From Phytophthora quininea (taxonomy: Eukaryota; Oomycota; Peronosporomycetes; Peronosporales; Peronosporaceae), in contig JAAVTG010000087.1 of assembly GCA_011947345.1 (NCBI GenBank), forward strand, positions 43,019 to 107,018: a DNA stretch of 64,000 nt, written 5' to 3'. A program made the translations under genes and the position numbers. The notes under the pieces were generated by a model, which saw only the letters and a list, made by a program, of their open reading frames with translations, made no database searches and was not told the origin of the DNA. Positions within the stretch are counted from its first letter, which is position 1. Every line of letters begins with the position of its first letter. Below, piece by piece: positions 1-11,080 of this stretch.

Positions 1-19
1 CTCAAGTGCTCTTCCTTTA
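1..19 (+). repeat. Terminal end of a Copia LTR running in from the left
   Basis: These bases are the exact reverse complement of the outer end of the LTRs at 3916 and 8407. The window therefore opens at the last bases of another copy of the same Copia family in the opposite orientation. The rest of that copy lies outside the window. Confidence 0.75.
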
Positions 20-437
20 GTATCAGCATCTTGATTTTATCAGGCGTCTTCTGTGCGGCCACCACCGAGATAAAATTTTCGTGACAACAAGAAGGTGCTC
101 TGCTATTGTGATCAGTCATTTTACTTGGTTTCTCACTGTCAAAAGTGTCTGGACTGTCAGAGCATGATTATTTCTTCTTCTTTTGGGCTTGGTTTTGTAG
201 GTGTTGGTGTCAGCGTTTTGGCGTTTTCTCTTGATGACTTTGTCGATGGCTCACCGAGTTACGAAGACGAGATTCTAGTCGAAGACGACAGATTTATTTT
301 TCGTGAAGCAGCTGAATGCGCTGACTCCGTGATCAACTCCGTGTAAGTAGGCACCAACGGAGATGGCGAAGTCGTTTCGCACACCGCTGGAGCTTAGATC
401 AGCTGCCGGGGCGTTGAGAGATCATAATTAGTGACAG

Positions 438-850
438 TCAGCGGTCTTTTAAAGCAGCATCAAGCAACGTAGGCTTGGCAAGAGAGGGAAGCTTGTCGTA
501 ATCTGCAGTGGTCAAAGTGGCATCTTCAACAGGAGCAGACGGCTCAAACGAATTGCCTGGTTCATGTTGTCGACGTTTCTTGCTTGAATTTTTGCTGCCA
601 GCATTTGCAGCCTCTATTTCATCGCTGTCGCCATCACTTTGAATATCGCTAACAGCTACATCAGCGGCAACATCTTCAGCATCATCAGAGTGGTCGCTCT
701 CATTACCATCAGTTCCAGCGAGTTGACAATCACCAGACTCACTAACAAAGTTGCTCCTGGCCTCGTCGGCGCTCTCATCGGCACTGTTTTCATGATTGCC
801 ACCGACATTGCTACTGCCAGGAAAGAGATCAGGAGTACGAAGTGATTCAA
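438..850 (-). pseudogene. Acidic, Ser/Asp/Glu-rich open frame, fragment
   Basis: The minus strand is open for about 135 codons without a clear start. It encodes a low-complexity acidic stretch rich in Ser, Asp, Glu and Asn, then a basic KKRR patch and a C-terminal segment. The composition resembles the disordered acidic part of a nuclear or transposon-encoded protein, but no domain was recognised. Weakly coding-looking sequence continues below 438 with stops. Function unknown. Confidence 0.3.
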
Positions 851-859
851 AAACGCCAA

Positions 860-2780
860 GTATTATCGTCGCTGAAACTTAAACGTTAGCTTTCGCTGCG
901 AAAAGTTTTTCCATACCCGCAAAGTGTGGGCACAACTTATTCAGCTTGGTTTAACTAATTTTTAATAGGCCTTGCCTCACCTCTGTCTTTATCATCCCAA
1001 TCCCAGTCTCAGTGCTGGCAGGAATTTCTTCATTTTGTACGTACGCCCACGCTGGTGGATGCCATATCCAATGATTGTCGGAAGATTGGCATTCTTCGTC
1101 TGTGTTTAAATATGTGACTGAATCAATAAAATACCTGCACCTTTGTCCTCAGCGGCCTCCCCGAGGTTGTAGTTTTCTTGCTAGTTCCATGAGTAGCCCC
1201 AAAGTTCTCTTGTATCTCTATCCAAGTTACAAGAAGCTCGTAGTCTTCTCTGGTGAGATGGAACGTCGACGACGAGGCGTTCTCGTCTTCACCTGCCATT
1301 CTCACACGCATACAGCATGAGTATAGTGCAAAAAAGCATACAGATAGCCGTACATTCTGAAAAGGTAGGAGGTGAGCGGAATCTCCCGGACGGGCGGCAC
1401 TTGTGATAACGAGTCCCGGCCAATGAGAAAGCTTCGTGCCTGGATGCGTACAAGCAAAAATGTCAAGTAACAGCAGTTTGCCATTATCTGGCCACGATAT
1501 TATTTCTGAAAATCACATGTGATCTCCTTGAAACCGAAGGTCCTTTAGCCAAAAATAACAAATTTTCCACAAATGAACCACAAATACACATACAAAGTTA
1601 CAGGCAAAACGGCTAACTTTAACTCAACTTATTAAGCACGACCACAAAATGACTACTTATTCTATTATTAAGCATCTTAAAACTGTTATTTTGCTTAGAC
1701 AATTAAATACATTGTAGGTTATCCAGAACGGTAGAATTATGTCAAAATAATTCCAGCCAAACGATAATTACACTTCTGCTAAAAAAATGCTGCTATTTAC
1801 TACAAGCACATCTGCTTTTTCTACTGTTAGACGGATGCTAATATAAAAAGCGCTACGCTACCTATAACACCCTAAACTAATCATATTTACGTTCTAGTAT
1901 TATAGTTTTTATCGGAGTATAACTGCTGCAATTAAATGTTACAAGGGGTTTTCAAAATCATAGGCGCACAAAGGATTGCGCAGAATATTTAAAGACCATT
2001 TTAATATTTTGGTTGAAAATGGTATTGTTAGCGACCTTGTTTGAGCAGCTCCCTGGAGTTGTCTTATTCGTCTTAGGGGGAAATTTAAAACACAAAGAGG
2101 ACTAAGGTTAACAGTGAAGGAGAAGAGCAGTGTTATAGCTCACCACCGATACGGCAAAAGCAATAGATAGATCGAGTGGAAGCTAAAGAGCAGTAAATAC
2201 GCTGTACGAAGCGTTTTAACTTCTTGTTCTAGTAAAAGAATCACTCAAATGTGTCGATCCACATTTTAAATACACCAAACAGATAACACGCTGAATTCTT
2301 TTGCCTTACCATTGTCAACAAGTATTTTTGTAAACGCATCTCAGAGATCATAAATTACTTTTGACATTCAAGTACTAATTGAAAGCTACTCAATAAAGGC
2401 CAAGTCGATAAATAGAAAACCTTTGCTAGCCATTAAACCTACCACAAAGTTGTTCGAACAGCTTTTTCAGCAAATTGTTATAAGTATAACAAGAATTTGG
2501 CGCCATATCGTGTTTAGTGATAATCCAAAATATGTAGCACAGCTCCGACAGCTACCAGTTCTACTAGCATACGATCAAGAAATATTTTTAAGCGAACTAG
2601 TGTTTTGAAGAAAAAAACTAAGATTACGTTTTTTAGATGGGATACAAAACTTTAAATAGTACATGTAAACACTGGACTGGTATTTTACACCATTTTGTAA
2701 TAGCATCTGTGGAAACCATGGCATTTTAAGACAAATTTGTGAGTAAGAGTATGCTTCAATTCATTAATCAAGATTTATCA
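860..2780. other. AT-rich stretch with no recognised gene
   Basis: Both strands are AT-rich and full of stops. The short open frames show no domain. No RNA gene, TIR or LTR was recognised. Confidence 0.5.
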
Positions 2781-3138
2781 AGGCATTAGTTGAGGCGCCA
2801 ACTTGAATAGCTGAAGTGCATCACCGCTGTCTCGAGGAAGATGACAAGCGGTGCACGTCAACGTCGTCGAGAAGAGGAGAGACCTAGCAACAGTAGTGCT
2901 CGTCATCGCCACCACGGTAGCGAAGGGAGACCTCGCCACAAACACGATGGCAAGAATCCAGGCAAATACGGCTACCTGAACACAGCAGCACAGCATGCAC
3001 GACGGATTTTAGGCAGCAATACGGCAGCATCTTAGCAAGCATCACGACCTGGGTGCAACCGGCTAATACCTCTGCGAGAATGGTGCTCATTTGACAGCAA
3101 CTCAGTTAAAATGGCAACCACGCTGTCGCAGACCGCGA

Positions 3139-3785
3139 GCACGACGACCTTGGATGGGCGGCACAGCCAGCATGCCACGCCAGCACGCCAGTGAGCATCG
3201 TGGCGATCTTCGAGACGAGTATGACGACCAGTTGCCAGCAGCACCGCAAGCTCGGCGGAAAGTATCACGGCTTTGGTAGCAGCATCTTGGGGACGGGGTG
3301 TGGCGAACCCGGGAAATCGGGAAATGAGGTTTGGCCAGCCGCGTGGCTTTCAAAGAGCGCAGCCCTGGAGGACTGTTTTGAATGGACCAATCCCAGGCGT
3401 CCAATTTGCCAATCACCGCCGTGATTGGCGGAATCGTCGGAGCGAACCCATCAGGAAATGTATCCTGGCGAACGGTCGTGTCGGGGTTTTGCGCGCTTGG
3501 CAGCGCGATCAGCTTGGGGTTAAGAACGCGGATCAAGCTTTTACGATATAAATTACGACGCAATTTGCCTTTCCTTCCTGCCTACAAGTACTGCTTCATC
3601 CATAGCATTTATGCCGAGCGACAGTGGATTTGACAGCATCCCTGTTGATCACTGGCATATAGGGATTGTGTTGATGATAGTCACGATGTGCAGAAAGCAC
3701 ATGGCACTCGGTATATCCAACATGGTGGACCGCAGTATCCAACGTTGTGGATCTTTTGTACCATCCAATGTCGACGCTGATTGCA
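3139..3785 (+). repeat. Left arm of a 647-bp inverted repeat
   Basis: This stretch is nearly identical to the reverse complement of 10434-11080. Differences are few; the clearest is a small substitution/indel near 3540. Similarity stops sharply on both sides: beyond 3785 inwards and beyond 3139 outwards the flanks are unrelated or only loosely alike. Short open frames across the arm are mirrored in the other arm but have no recognised domain. The arms could be long terminal inverted repeats of a DNA transposon, or an inverted duplication; no transposase was identified between them. Confidence 0.85.
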
Positions 3786-3910
3786 ACTGTGTTGTGGCTC
3801 GTTGGCTCGGATATCACCGCTACACCGCCACCGATGGTGCTTCTAGCTGTAGTGATACTATCTGGCTCGGACGCCGTTGCTGCCTGACCGCCGCTGCTGT
3901 CCTCCCCCCA

Positions 3911-3915
3911 CCCCC
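3911..3915 (+). repeat. 5-bp target-site duplication (CCCCC), left
   Basis: CCCCC directly precedes the left LTR and recurs at 8795-8799 directly after the right LTR. Five bases is the usual duplication for Copia integrases. The site lies in a C-rich run, so the exact register is slightly ambiguous. Confidence 0.7.
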
Positions 3916-4303
3916 TAAAGGAAGAGCACTTGAGCAGTAGTTGGCAAAATGCAAAGTGATTCGATTCAGGTCCTTAGTTCGCAACCGCGTGCTACCTCTA
4001 AGCCTGCTACTGGGTATCCTTTACTGGATACACCCTACTGGATTCTCTACTGGATACACAGTTACCTTACCCAATCAGAGAACGCCACGTCGATGCCCAT
4101 CCTGTACCTACAATCTTGCACCCACAATAGGTACCCACAATCCTGTACCCACAATCATGGCGTAATCACTGTGACGTAAACACCGTCCGTAATCACAGGA
4201 ATGATTGCGGTACCACACAGTGAAGGTCACTCCGACCTCACTGATGACGCGTCCACGTCACACGGTCGCTTGGCGAGGCGTCGTCACATCACTCTTGACA
4301 ACA
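3916..4303 (-). repeat. Copia 3' LTR (388 bp)
   Basis: In element orientation it starts TGTTGTCAAG and ends CTTCCTTTA. It reads as identical to 8407-8794. Short internal direct repeats (TACTGGATAC-like and ACCCACAAT-like) are present. The pol stop codon lies inside this LTR at 4258. Confidence 0.92.
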
Positions 4304-6130
4304 CTCCCACTCGACTCGTCAGCGACCACGATGCCCAACTTGGTCCTGAGCGCGTCGAACTGCGGCGCCGCGATTGGCTTCGTCATGATGTCCGCCAGCA
4401 TGTCGAGTGTCGAAACATACTGCAACACCACTTGACCGTCCTCGACCTTCTCGCGCACAAAGTGGTAGCGGATGTCGATGTGCTTGGTGCGCTTGTGGAA
4501 CTCGGGGTTCTTGGCCAACGCGATGGAGCCTTGGTTGTCCTCGTAGATCTTCACCGCTTCATCGCTTGCCATCTCGCCCAGCTCGCACAGAAACACCTTG
4601 AGCCACACCGCCTCCTGCGTTGCCTCCGACAGCGCCATGTACTCGGCCTCCGTCGACGAGAGCGCCACCGTGCGCTGCTTCTTGCTCCGCCAGCTGATGC
4701 ATCCGCCGTTCATCATGAACGCGTAGCCGCTCGTACTCCGTCGAGACTCGATGTCGCCGGCCCAGTCTGCATCCGAGTAGCCTTGCAGTCCGTCACCGCT
4801 GCTCGCTTGAAACACGAGGCCGTGCGTCTTCGTGCCTCGGATGTAGCGGAAGACCCTCTTGAGCGCCTGCCAGTGTGTCGGACAGGGGTCCGCTGCGAAC
4901 TGGCTCAGCACTCCCTCTGCCGCTGCGAGGTCCGGACGAGTACCAACCATGAGGTACATGAGGCAGCCCACGGCGTTCCGGTACGGAACATTCGCCATGG
5001 TCTCGCCGTGCTTGCAACCTCCTTCGCACATGGCCTTGGTCAGCTTCAGACCCGGATCCTGCGGCGTCTTCACAGGGTTGCTCTCATCCATCTTGAACTT
5101 CTCGAGGATGTCCTTCGCGAACTTGGTCTGCCGCACTGACACCTTCCCAGTCGCCACATCTTGCTCGATCTCCATACCGAGGAAGTACTTGAGCTGGCCC
5201 ATGTCAGTCATCTCGAAGCGGTCACTCAGCGCCTGCTTCGTGTCCTTCAGCATCCAGTCGCTGCTGCTCGCGAGGACCAGATCGTCCACGTACAGCGCCA
5301 CGAACATCATGTCGTGACCGTCCCGCTTCAGGTAGATGCAGTGGTCGGACTCGCACTTCTTGAACCCGAGCTTCAGCATGAACTCGTCGATCGTCTTGTT
5401 CCACATCCGCGGCGACTGCTTCAGGCCGTACAGCGAACGCTTGAGCCTGCACACGTAGTCGGGTCGATCTCCGTCCACGTATCCGTCCGGCTGCGCCATG
5501 TAGATGTCCTCGTCCAGCAAGCCGTTGAGGAACGCGGTCTTCACATCCATCTGATGCACCGTGAGCTTGTACTTGGCCGCCAGACTGAGCAGCACACGGA
5601 TCGACGTGAACTTGGCCACCGGCGCGAACGTCTCGTCGTAGTCGATGCCGTACTTCTGCGAGAATCCCTTCGCCACCAGTCGCGCCTTGAACCGCTCGAT
5701 CTCTCCAGACTGGTTCTCCTTCACGCGGAACACCCATCTGCAGCCGATCGCCTTGCGTCCCTTCGGCAATGGCACCAGGATCCACGTCTCGTTCTTGCGG
5801 AGCGACTCCACCTCCGAGTCGCACGCTTCCTTCCACTTGTCTGCGTCGCTGGATTCCATCGCCGACTTGAACGTCGTCGGCATCTCTCCCACTGAATCCA
5901 CGACGTACGCAGCCTCGAAGTCTTCCTTCGCTTGAGCTGCGGCAGACATCTCGTCCAGCGGCTGCTGTCGACGCGGCACCGCATACCGCTTGGCGCTCGG
6001 GATCTCCACTGCTTCCTCGAGCGACTGTGTGCGCGGGTGTCGCTTGCTGCCGGGCTCAAAGTCTTGATTCCGCGCAGCTTCTTCTTCGTTCTCATCCGAT
6101 CCGGACCGAGCCCCTCATCCGTGGTGTCTT
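4258..6130 (-). CDS. Copia polyprotein, reverse transcriptase and RNase H part
   Basis: This is the C-terminal half of the Copia polyprotein, in a different frame from the gag-integrase half. Within the 583-residue frame opening at 6009, the RT domain begins around residue 75 (ETWILVPLP), has the MDVKTAFLNG block and the catalytic YVDD at about 240-243. RNase H follows with SDADWAGD and SSTEAEYMA blocks near residues 415-470. Homology in this frame continues upstream to about 6120, so there is no independent start: it should be read as one protein with 5721-8402. Adding one base to the G run near 6110 would make the frames continuous. It ends inside the 3' LTR. Confidence 0.9.
4304..4317 (-). 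promoter_or_regulatory. Copia polypurine tract
   Basis: On the minus strand a purine-rich run (GAGTCGAGTGGGAG) ends immediately before the first bases of the 3' LTR, the expected place for the plus-strand primer. Confidence 0.65.
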
Positions 6131-8402
6131 CGTCATCATCTGTCGGAAGACCCACCACCATCTCCTTCGAAGCGTAGTCGCGTCTCCCACCGTCGAAGAC
6201 GTCTTCCATGAACTGCGCGTCGCGGCTCACCAACACGCGACCACTCTCGATCTCCTCGAACCGATACGCCTTCTCGTGCTCCGAGTACCCGAGGAAACGA
6301 CAGCGCACCGACCGAGCGTCGAACTTCGATCGCTTCTCCTTCGGCATGTGCACGTACGCGTGGCACCCGAACACCTTGAGGTTCGCCAGCAAAGGCTTCT
6401 TGCCGGTCCAAACGTGGTGCGGCGACTTGTCGTGGCTGATGGCGCGCGTCGGACACCGGTTGCGGAGGAACGTGGCCGTCATCACCGCTTCTCCCCAGTA
6501 TTCCTTCGACAACCCGGCGTGTTCCAGCATGCAACGCGCACACTCCACCAGCGTCCGGTTCATCCGCTCCGCCACTCCGTTCAGCTGAGGCGTGTACGGC
6601 GGCGTGAACTTCTGCTCGATGCCGCGATCCGCACACAACTTGGCCATCGTACCCGAAGTGTACTCGCCGCCGTTGTCACTCCGGAGCGTCTTCACTCGCT
6701 TGCCGGTCTGCGTCTCAGCCAACGCGACGAACGCAGCGAACTTGGCAGCCACCTCCGACTTGTTCCGAAGCAGGTACACCACACAGAAGTGCGACTTGTC
6801 ATCGATGAACGTGACGAAGTAGCGCTTGCCTCCGAACGTCGCCGTCTGCATCGGACCGCACACATCGCTGTGGACCACTTCCAGCACTTGCTTCGCACGG
6901 TTCGGCGACGACTTCATGAAGCTCACTCGCGTTTGCTTGCCGAGTGCGCATCCGTCGCACACCTCCCACTGCTTCACCGACGTCATGGGGATGCCAGTGC
7001 CGTAGCCCTTCTTCACGATGGCGTCGAGACCGCCATGGCCGATGTGACCAAGTCGAAGGTGCCAGAGGTACGACGTGGTGTCCCCTTGGCGATCCTTCGA
7101 GCTTGCCGCATTGGCCTCGTCAGCAGGCGTCCTCGGTGTCATGCAGAGTTTGAACAGTCCCTTTCCTTCACGAGCGCCGAGCTTCCACTTGACACCCTTC
7201 GTTTCCGCGAAGCACCCGTCGCTCTCGAAGGTCACTGGCCCAACGTCCCTGGTGAAGCGGCCGACTGAGAACAGGTTGCGCGATAGCTTCGGGATGTGCC
7301 ACACACCCGTGAGCACACCCTTCTTCATGCCGCGCGGAGTCTTCATCGACATCACGATGTCGCCGCTTCCCACTGCCTGCACCACACCGTCGTCCGCCAG
7401 ATGCACGTCCACCGGAGAGATCTTCTTGTAGTTCTTCATGTACTCCTTCGAGTACGTCATGTGCTGCGTCGCACCCGAGTCGACCAGCCACATGCCACTC
7501 GGCTTGGAGGCACCCGCGTCGCCACCAACCGAGAAGAGGAAGTCGCCAGAGTCGTCTTCACACTGCGCGACGTTCGCTCGTTGCGGCCTCTGCCGCTCCC
7601 CGTTCTCGCGGATCCGCACCGGACACTTGGCGATCCAATGTCCATGCTCGCCGCAGTAATGACAGGCGCTCGTCCTCTGCGCTTGCGCCTGCCGTCCCTT
7701 GCGCTTCCCGTTGTCGCTTGTCATGAACGCTTGACCTTGAGCGTGCGCGGTTCCGTCAGCACCGCCACCTTGTTCCTTGCGCTTCATGTCCTCGTGTAGG
7801 AGCCGAGACGTCACGAGCTCCCACATCAGCGTGTCGGAACGCGATTCCAACGCCGTGATGAGGAACTGGTACGACTCGCTCAGACTGGCAAGAAGCGTGA
7901 TCACCAAGTCGTCCTCGCTGACTGCAGCGCCGACCGCGTCGAGCTGCTCCGCCAGCGTCTTGAGCTTGTTGATGTGCTCCAGCACATCATCACCTTCGTC
8001 CATCGTCGTAGTGAAGAACCGTCGACGAAGAAAGAGCTTGTTCGCCAGGCTCTTCTTCTCGAAGTGTCCTTCCAGTCTTGACCATGCATCATGCGCGTCC
8101 TTCGCCGACCGCACCAGCGGCAGCTCCGAGTCCTCCATCGCGAGACAGACGATCGCCAGCGCCTTGCGCGACTTCTTGCGAAACATCGCTTGATCCGCCG
8201 CGGTCTGGCACTGCTCGAGCTTCACTTCCCCACTCGTCACTTCCCACAGTTCGCGGTCCTCGAGCACCATCTGCATCTTGAACTTCCATGTGTGGAAGTT
8301 GGTTCCGTCGAACTTGTTGATGCGGGCGGTCGCGGTCGGGGCGGCGTCCATGGCGAAGGCGTAGTCGGGGTCTTGGTCAGGGAAGACGGGGCTTGGGCTC
8401 AT
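5721..8402 (-). CDS. Copia gag, protease and integrase part
   Basis: This encodes the capsid-like gag (UBN2-type, residues about 25-210), a CCHC zinc knuckle with C247, C250, H255 and C260, and an aspartic protease with DSGA at about 308-311. Then come the pre-integrase LWHLRLGH block near 446 and the integrase core. The core acids read D513 (HSDVCGP), D576 (RSDNGGE) and E612 (NGVAERM), so the last two are 35 residues apart, the usual D-D-35-E spacing. The start ATG at 8402 lies inside the primer-binding site, so the 5' LTR transcript is nearly all of the leader. After about 6110 the frame is off-register and meaningless. Confidence 0.92.
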   Translation of the reverse strand: MSPSPVFPDQDPDYAFAMDAAPTATARINKFDGTNFHTWKFKMQMVLEDRELWEVTSGEVKLEQCQTAADQAMFRKKSRKALAIVCLAMEDSELPLVRSAKDAHDAWSRLEGHFEKKSLANKLFLRRRFFTTTMDEGDDVLEHINKLKTLAEQLDAVGAAVSEDDLVITLLASLSESYQFLITALESRSDTLMWELVTSRLLHEDMKRKEQGGGADGTAHAQGQAFMTSDNGKRKGRQAQAQRTSACHYCGEHGHWIAKCPVRIRENGERQRPQRANVAQCEDDSGDFLFSVGGDAGASKPSGMWLVDSGATQHMTYSKEYMKNYKKISPVDVHLADDGVVQAVGSGDIVMSMKTPRGMKKGVLTGVWHIPKLSRNLFSVGRFTRDVGPVTFESDGCFAETKGVKWKLGAREGKGLFKLCMTPRTPADEANAASSKDRQGDTTSYLWHLRLGHIGHGGLDAIVKKGYGTGIPMTSVKQWEVCDGCALGKQTRVSFMKSSPNRAKQVLEVVHSDVCGPMQTATFGGKRYFVTFIDDKSHFCVVYLLRNKSEVAAKFAAFVALAETQTGKRVKTLRSDNGGEYTSGTMAKLCADRGIEQKFTPPYTPQLNGVAERMNRTLVECARCMLEHAGLSKEYWGEAVMTATFLRNRCPTRAISHDKSPHHVWTGKKPLLANLKVFGCHAYVHMPKEKRSKFDARSVRCRFLGYSEHEKAYRFEEIESGRVLVSRDAQFMEDVFDGGRRDYASKEMVVGLPTDDDEDTTDEGLGPDRMRTKKKLRGIKTLSPAASDTRAHSRSRKQWRSRAPSGMRCRVDSSRWTRCLPQLKRRKTSRLRTSWIQWERCRRRSSRRWNPATQTSGRKRATRRWSRSARTRRGSWCHCRRDARRSAADGCSA

Positions 8403-8406
8403 AACC
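8395..8406 (-). promoter_or_regulatory. Copia primer-binding site, half-tRNA-iMet type
   Basis: The plus strand reads GGGCTCATAACC, matching the anticodon stem-loop of eukaryotic initiator tRNA-Met (anticodon CAU). The minus-strand complement would anneal to that internal region rather than to the tRNA 3' end, as in Drosophila copia. It directly abuts the LTR and contains the gag ATG. Confidence 0.75.
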
Positions 8407-8794
8407 TAAAGGAAGAGCACTTGAGCAGTAGTTGGCAAAATGCAAAGTGATTCGATTCAGGTCCTTAGTTCGCAACCGCGTGCTACCTCTAAGCCTGCTA
8501 CTGGGTATCCTTTACTGGATACACCCTACTGGATTCTCTACTGGATACACAGTTACCTTACCCAATCAGAGAACGCCACGTCGATGCCCATCCTGTACCT
8601 ACAATCTTGCACCCACAATAGGTACCCACAATCCTGTACCCACAATCATGGCGTAATCACTGTGACGTAAACACCGTCCGTAATCACAGGAATGATTGCG
8701 GTACCACACAGTGAAGGTCACTCCGACCTCACTGATGACGCGTCCACGTCACACGGTCGCTTGGCGAGGCGTCGTCACATCACTCTTGACAACA
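8407..8794 (-). repeat. Copia 5' LTR (388 bp)
   Basis: Same length as 3916-4303 and no difference found when read line by line. In element orientation it is the promoter-bearing LTR. Confidence 0.92.
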
Positions 8795-8799
8795 CCCCC
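8795..8799 (+). repeat. 5-bp target-site duplication (CCCCC), right
   Basis: Partner of 3911-3915. Confidence 0.7.
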
Positions 8800-10433
8800 A
8801 CCGGCGTCTGGTGGTGGCGAGGTTTGCTAGCTCAGACGCCATCATTATCGCAGCTATTAGAGCTTCTTCCTTCCACTGCGATGCTGCGCTTACCGCTGCC
8901 TGCTACGCATAGCAATGGTACTGCTGTGACTCACTGGATAGCGCGACGCTGTTGCTGTCGCTGCTGCCGCCGCTGCCACACTGTCACTTCTGATGCAGGC
9001 ACCGCCACCTCTTGCCTCACGACCGTTGCCGTTGCAGGCACTGCCGCACTACCCCTGTCGTTGCAGCCACTGACTGGTAGAAGTTGATTTATATTATATC
9101 AACCGTTAATATGTTGCAGTTTTTGAATCACATATAGTAAACCATCTATTTCATGGCTTCCCACATTGTGAGTCGCACTATAGATCAAAAGTGGCACATT
9201 GGCCGCTTGAATCAATAGCAGATGCTTCCAAATGTAGCTCTGCAACACTGTCGCCAGAGCAGCAAACGAACGGGAAGTCGCAGTATAGTACATGACATAA
9301 TTTACACGAACTGCGATATCCTGGGCCTGTAATCCGGTAAAAGTAAGACGTTATTTATTCATGGACTTTTTAAGATTTCTTCGTATACCAGTAAATATTG
9401 TGGGTTTTCTTAGACCAGGAAACGTGAGCCGGGATTTCTTGCCGAAACTTCCAAACCGTCCAAAACTGACGTTTGCAGTTGTTGCGATGGCGCCACCATA
9501 GCTTCAACGTGGTCAAGACGTGAACCAACCGCGGTGCGTTGGTAATGAAGACCTCGAGCTCATCGTTTGTGGACGGATCAAATACAAGGTTATTTGAATA
9601 AACCACAGTGCTTGATTACATGGCAACCTTTGTGTCGTTGCATGCTTGCCGAACATCATCTTCGTAGATGGCAACCTTCGCGAGCATCGGCTATCTGCTT
9701 ACCGCACCGGAAATGAGTGAGTTTGATAGAGAAGCAGGCTGTCCTTGGATTTCTATATTATTGCTATTTCAACGTGCGTCTCCAATGCAGCTTGAGTGGC
9801 GATATTTCCAACCCCGAGCCGATATCGATAAATATATCGGTCGCTATGAGCGGGGAAGTACCGACAAAACCGCAGTAACACTAGCAGCTAAAACTTCTCC
9901 TGGATGTAAGTCTGCCGAGCTGCGACTCGCGTACATATCATGTCGTGAAATATTTTGAAATATGTCCGCTACTGCATGATGTGTTAATTCAGCGTCCAGT
10001 CTGGTCCTAATGGTGGAGTTGGGAGCCTGCCCCCAAAAGTGCCTCAGAAATCGGTCGAGATCTATTCCATACGTTCGCTTCATTGTCTATGGTCGGATCT
10101 GTCGCTGTGACTTTCGAGTAGATGCTATGCCCCGCTTCACCGCCTTCCAGTCAATCCTGTTGCCTTGATCTACCTGCTCATTTGCTAGCCGAAACAGCAG
10201 GAGATCTTCTGCATCCGAAAAGTCTCCCGTATTCCATTACAATCGAAACTGGTGTCATACTAAACCTCAATCATTTGGTCCACTTGGCAAATTGAACTAA
10301 TAAAAACGTTTCCGTTATACTCACTTGTTATCAAATCACGAAGCTGAGTCGCACTGACGGTAATAGCAGCAACGACGACCTCCAACGCAGAGCACTGGTT
10401 AACCCGACTGGTCGTTAATTTTGGTGTGGAGGA
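8800..10433. other. Spacer inside the inverted repeat, no recognised gene
   Basis: This holds only short open frames without a recognised domain, for example 9370-9606 minus and 9668-9958 plus. Together with 3786-3910 it is the interior of the inverted-repeat structure into which Copia inserted. Confidence 0.45.
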
Positions 10434-11080
10434 TGCAATCAGCGTCGACATTGGATGGTACAAAAAGATCCACAACGTTGGATACTGCGGTCCACCATGT
10501 TGGATATACCGAGTGCCATGTGCTTTCTGCACATCGTGACTATCATCAACACAATCCCTATATGCCAGTGATCAACAGGGATGCTGTCAAATCCACTGTC
10601 GCTCGGCATAAATGCTATGGATGAAGCAGTACTTGTAGGCAGGAAGGAAAGGCAAATTGCGTCGTAATTTATATCGTAAAGTTTGATCCGCGTTCTTAAC
10701 CCCAAGCTGATCGCGCTGCCAAGCGCGCAAAACCCCGACACGACCGTTCGCCAGGATACATTTCCTGATGGGTTCGCTCCGACGATTCCGCCAATCACGG
10801 CGGTGATTGGCAAATTGGACGCCTGGGATTGGTCCATTCAAAACAGTCCTCCAGGGCTGCGCTCTTTGAAAGCCACGCGGCTGGCCAAACCTCATTTCCC
10901 GATTTCCCGGGTTCGCCACACCCCGTCCCCAAGATGCTGCTACCAAAGCCGTGATACTTTCCGCCGAGCTTGCGGTGCTGCTGGCAACTGGTCGTCATAC
11001 TCGTCTCGAAGATCGCCACGATGCTCACTGGCGTGCTGGCGTGGCATGCTGGCTGTGCCGCCCATCCAAGGTCGTCGTGC
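10434..11080 (-). repeat. Right arm of the 647-bp inverted repeat
   Basis: Reverse-complement partner of 3139-3785, of equal length and nearly identical. Outside it, to about 11250, lies GC-rich sequence with loosely repeated units around a CTCGCCGAGATG motif. A faint counterpart appears outside the left arm, so the original terminal structure may have been longer and more diverged. Confidence 0.85.

Larger units (their letters stand above)
3916..8794 (-). mobile_element. Nearly intact young Ty1/Copia LTR retrotransposon
   Basis: The element is 4.9 kb, coded on the minus strand. Two 388-bp LTRs (3916-4303 and 8407-8794) flank it and read as identical. A primer-binding site abuts the 5' LTR, a purine-rich tract abuts the 3' LTR, and a CCCCC duplication surrounds it. 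Internal order is gag, zinc knuckle, protease, integrase, reverse transcriptase, RNase H, which is the Copia order. The polyprotein is broken only by one frameshift near 6100, at a run of four G, which could be a sequencing error. Identical LTRs imply very recent insertion. Another copy ends at base 19. Confidence 0.95.

Noticed and set aside
4201..5139. 312-codon plus-strand open frame over the Copia RT
   Set aside because: It is the antisense shadow of the GC-rich RT/RNase H frame; no domain in this direction.
6027..7268. 413-codon plus-strand open frame over the Copia integrase
   Set aside because: Antisense shadow of the integrase frame.
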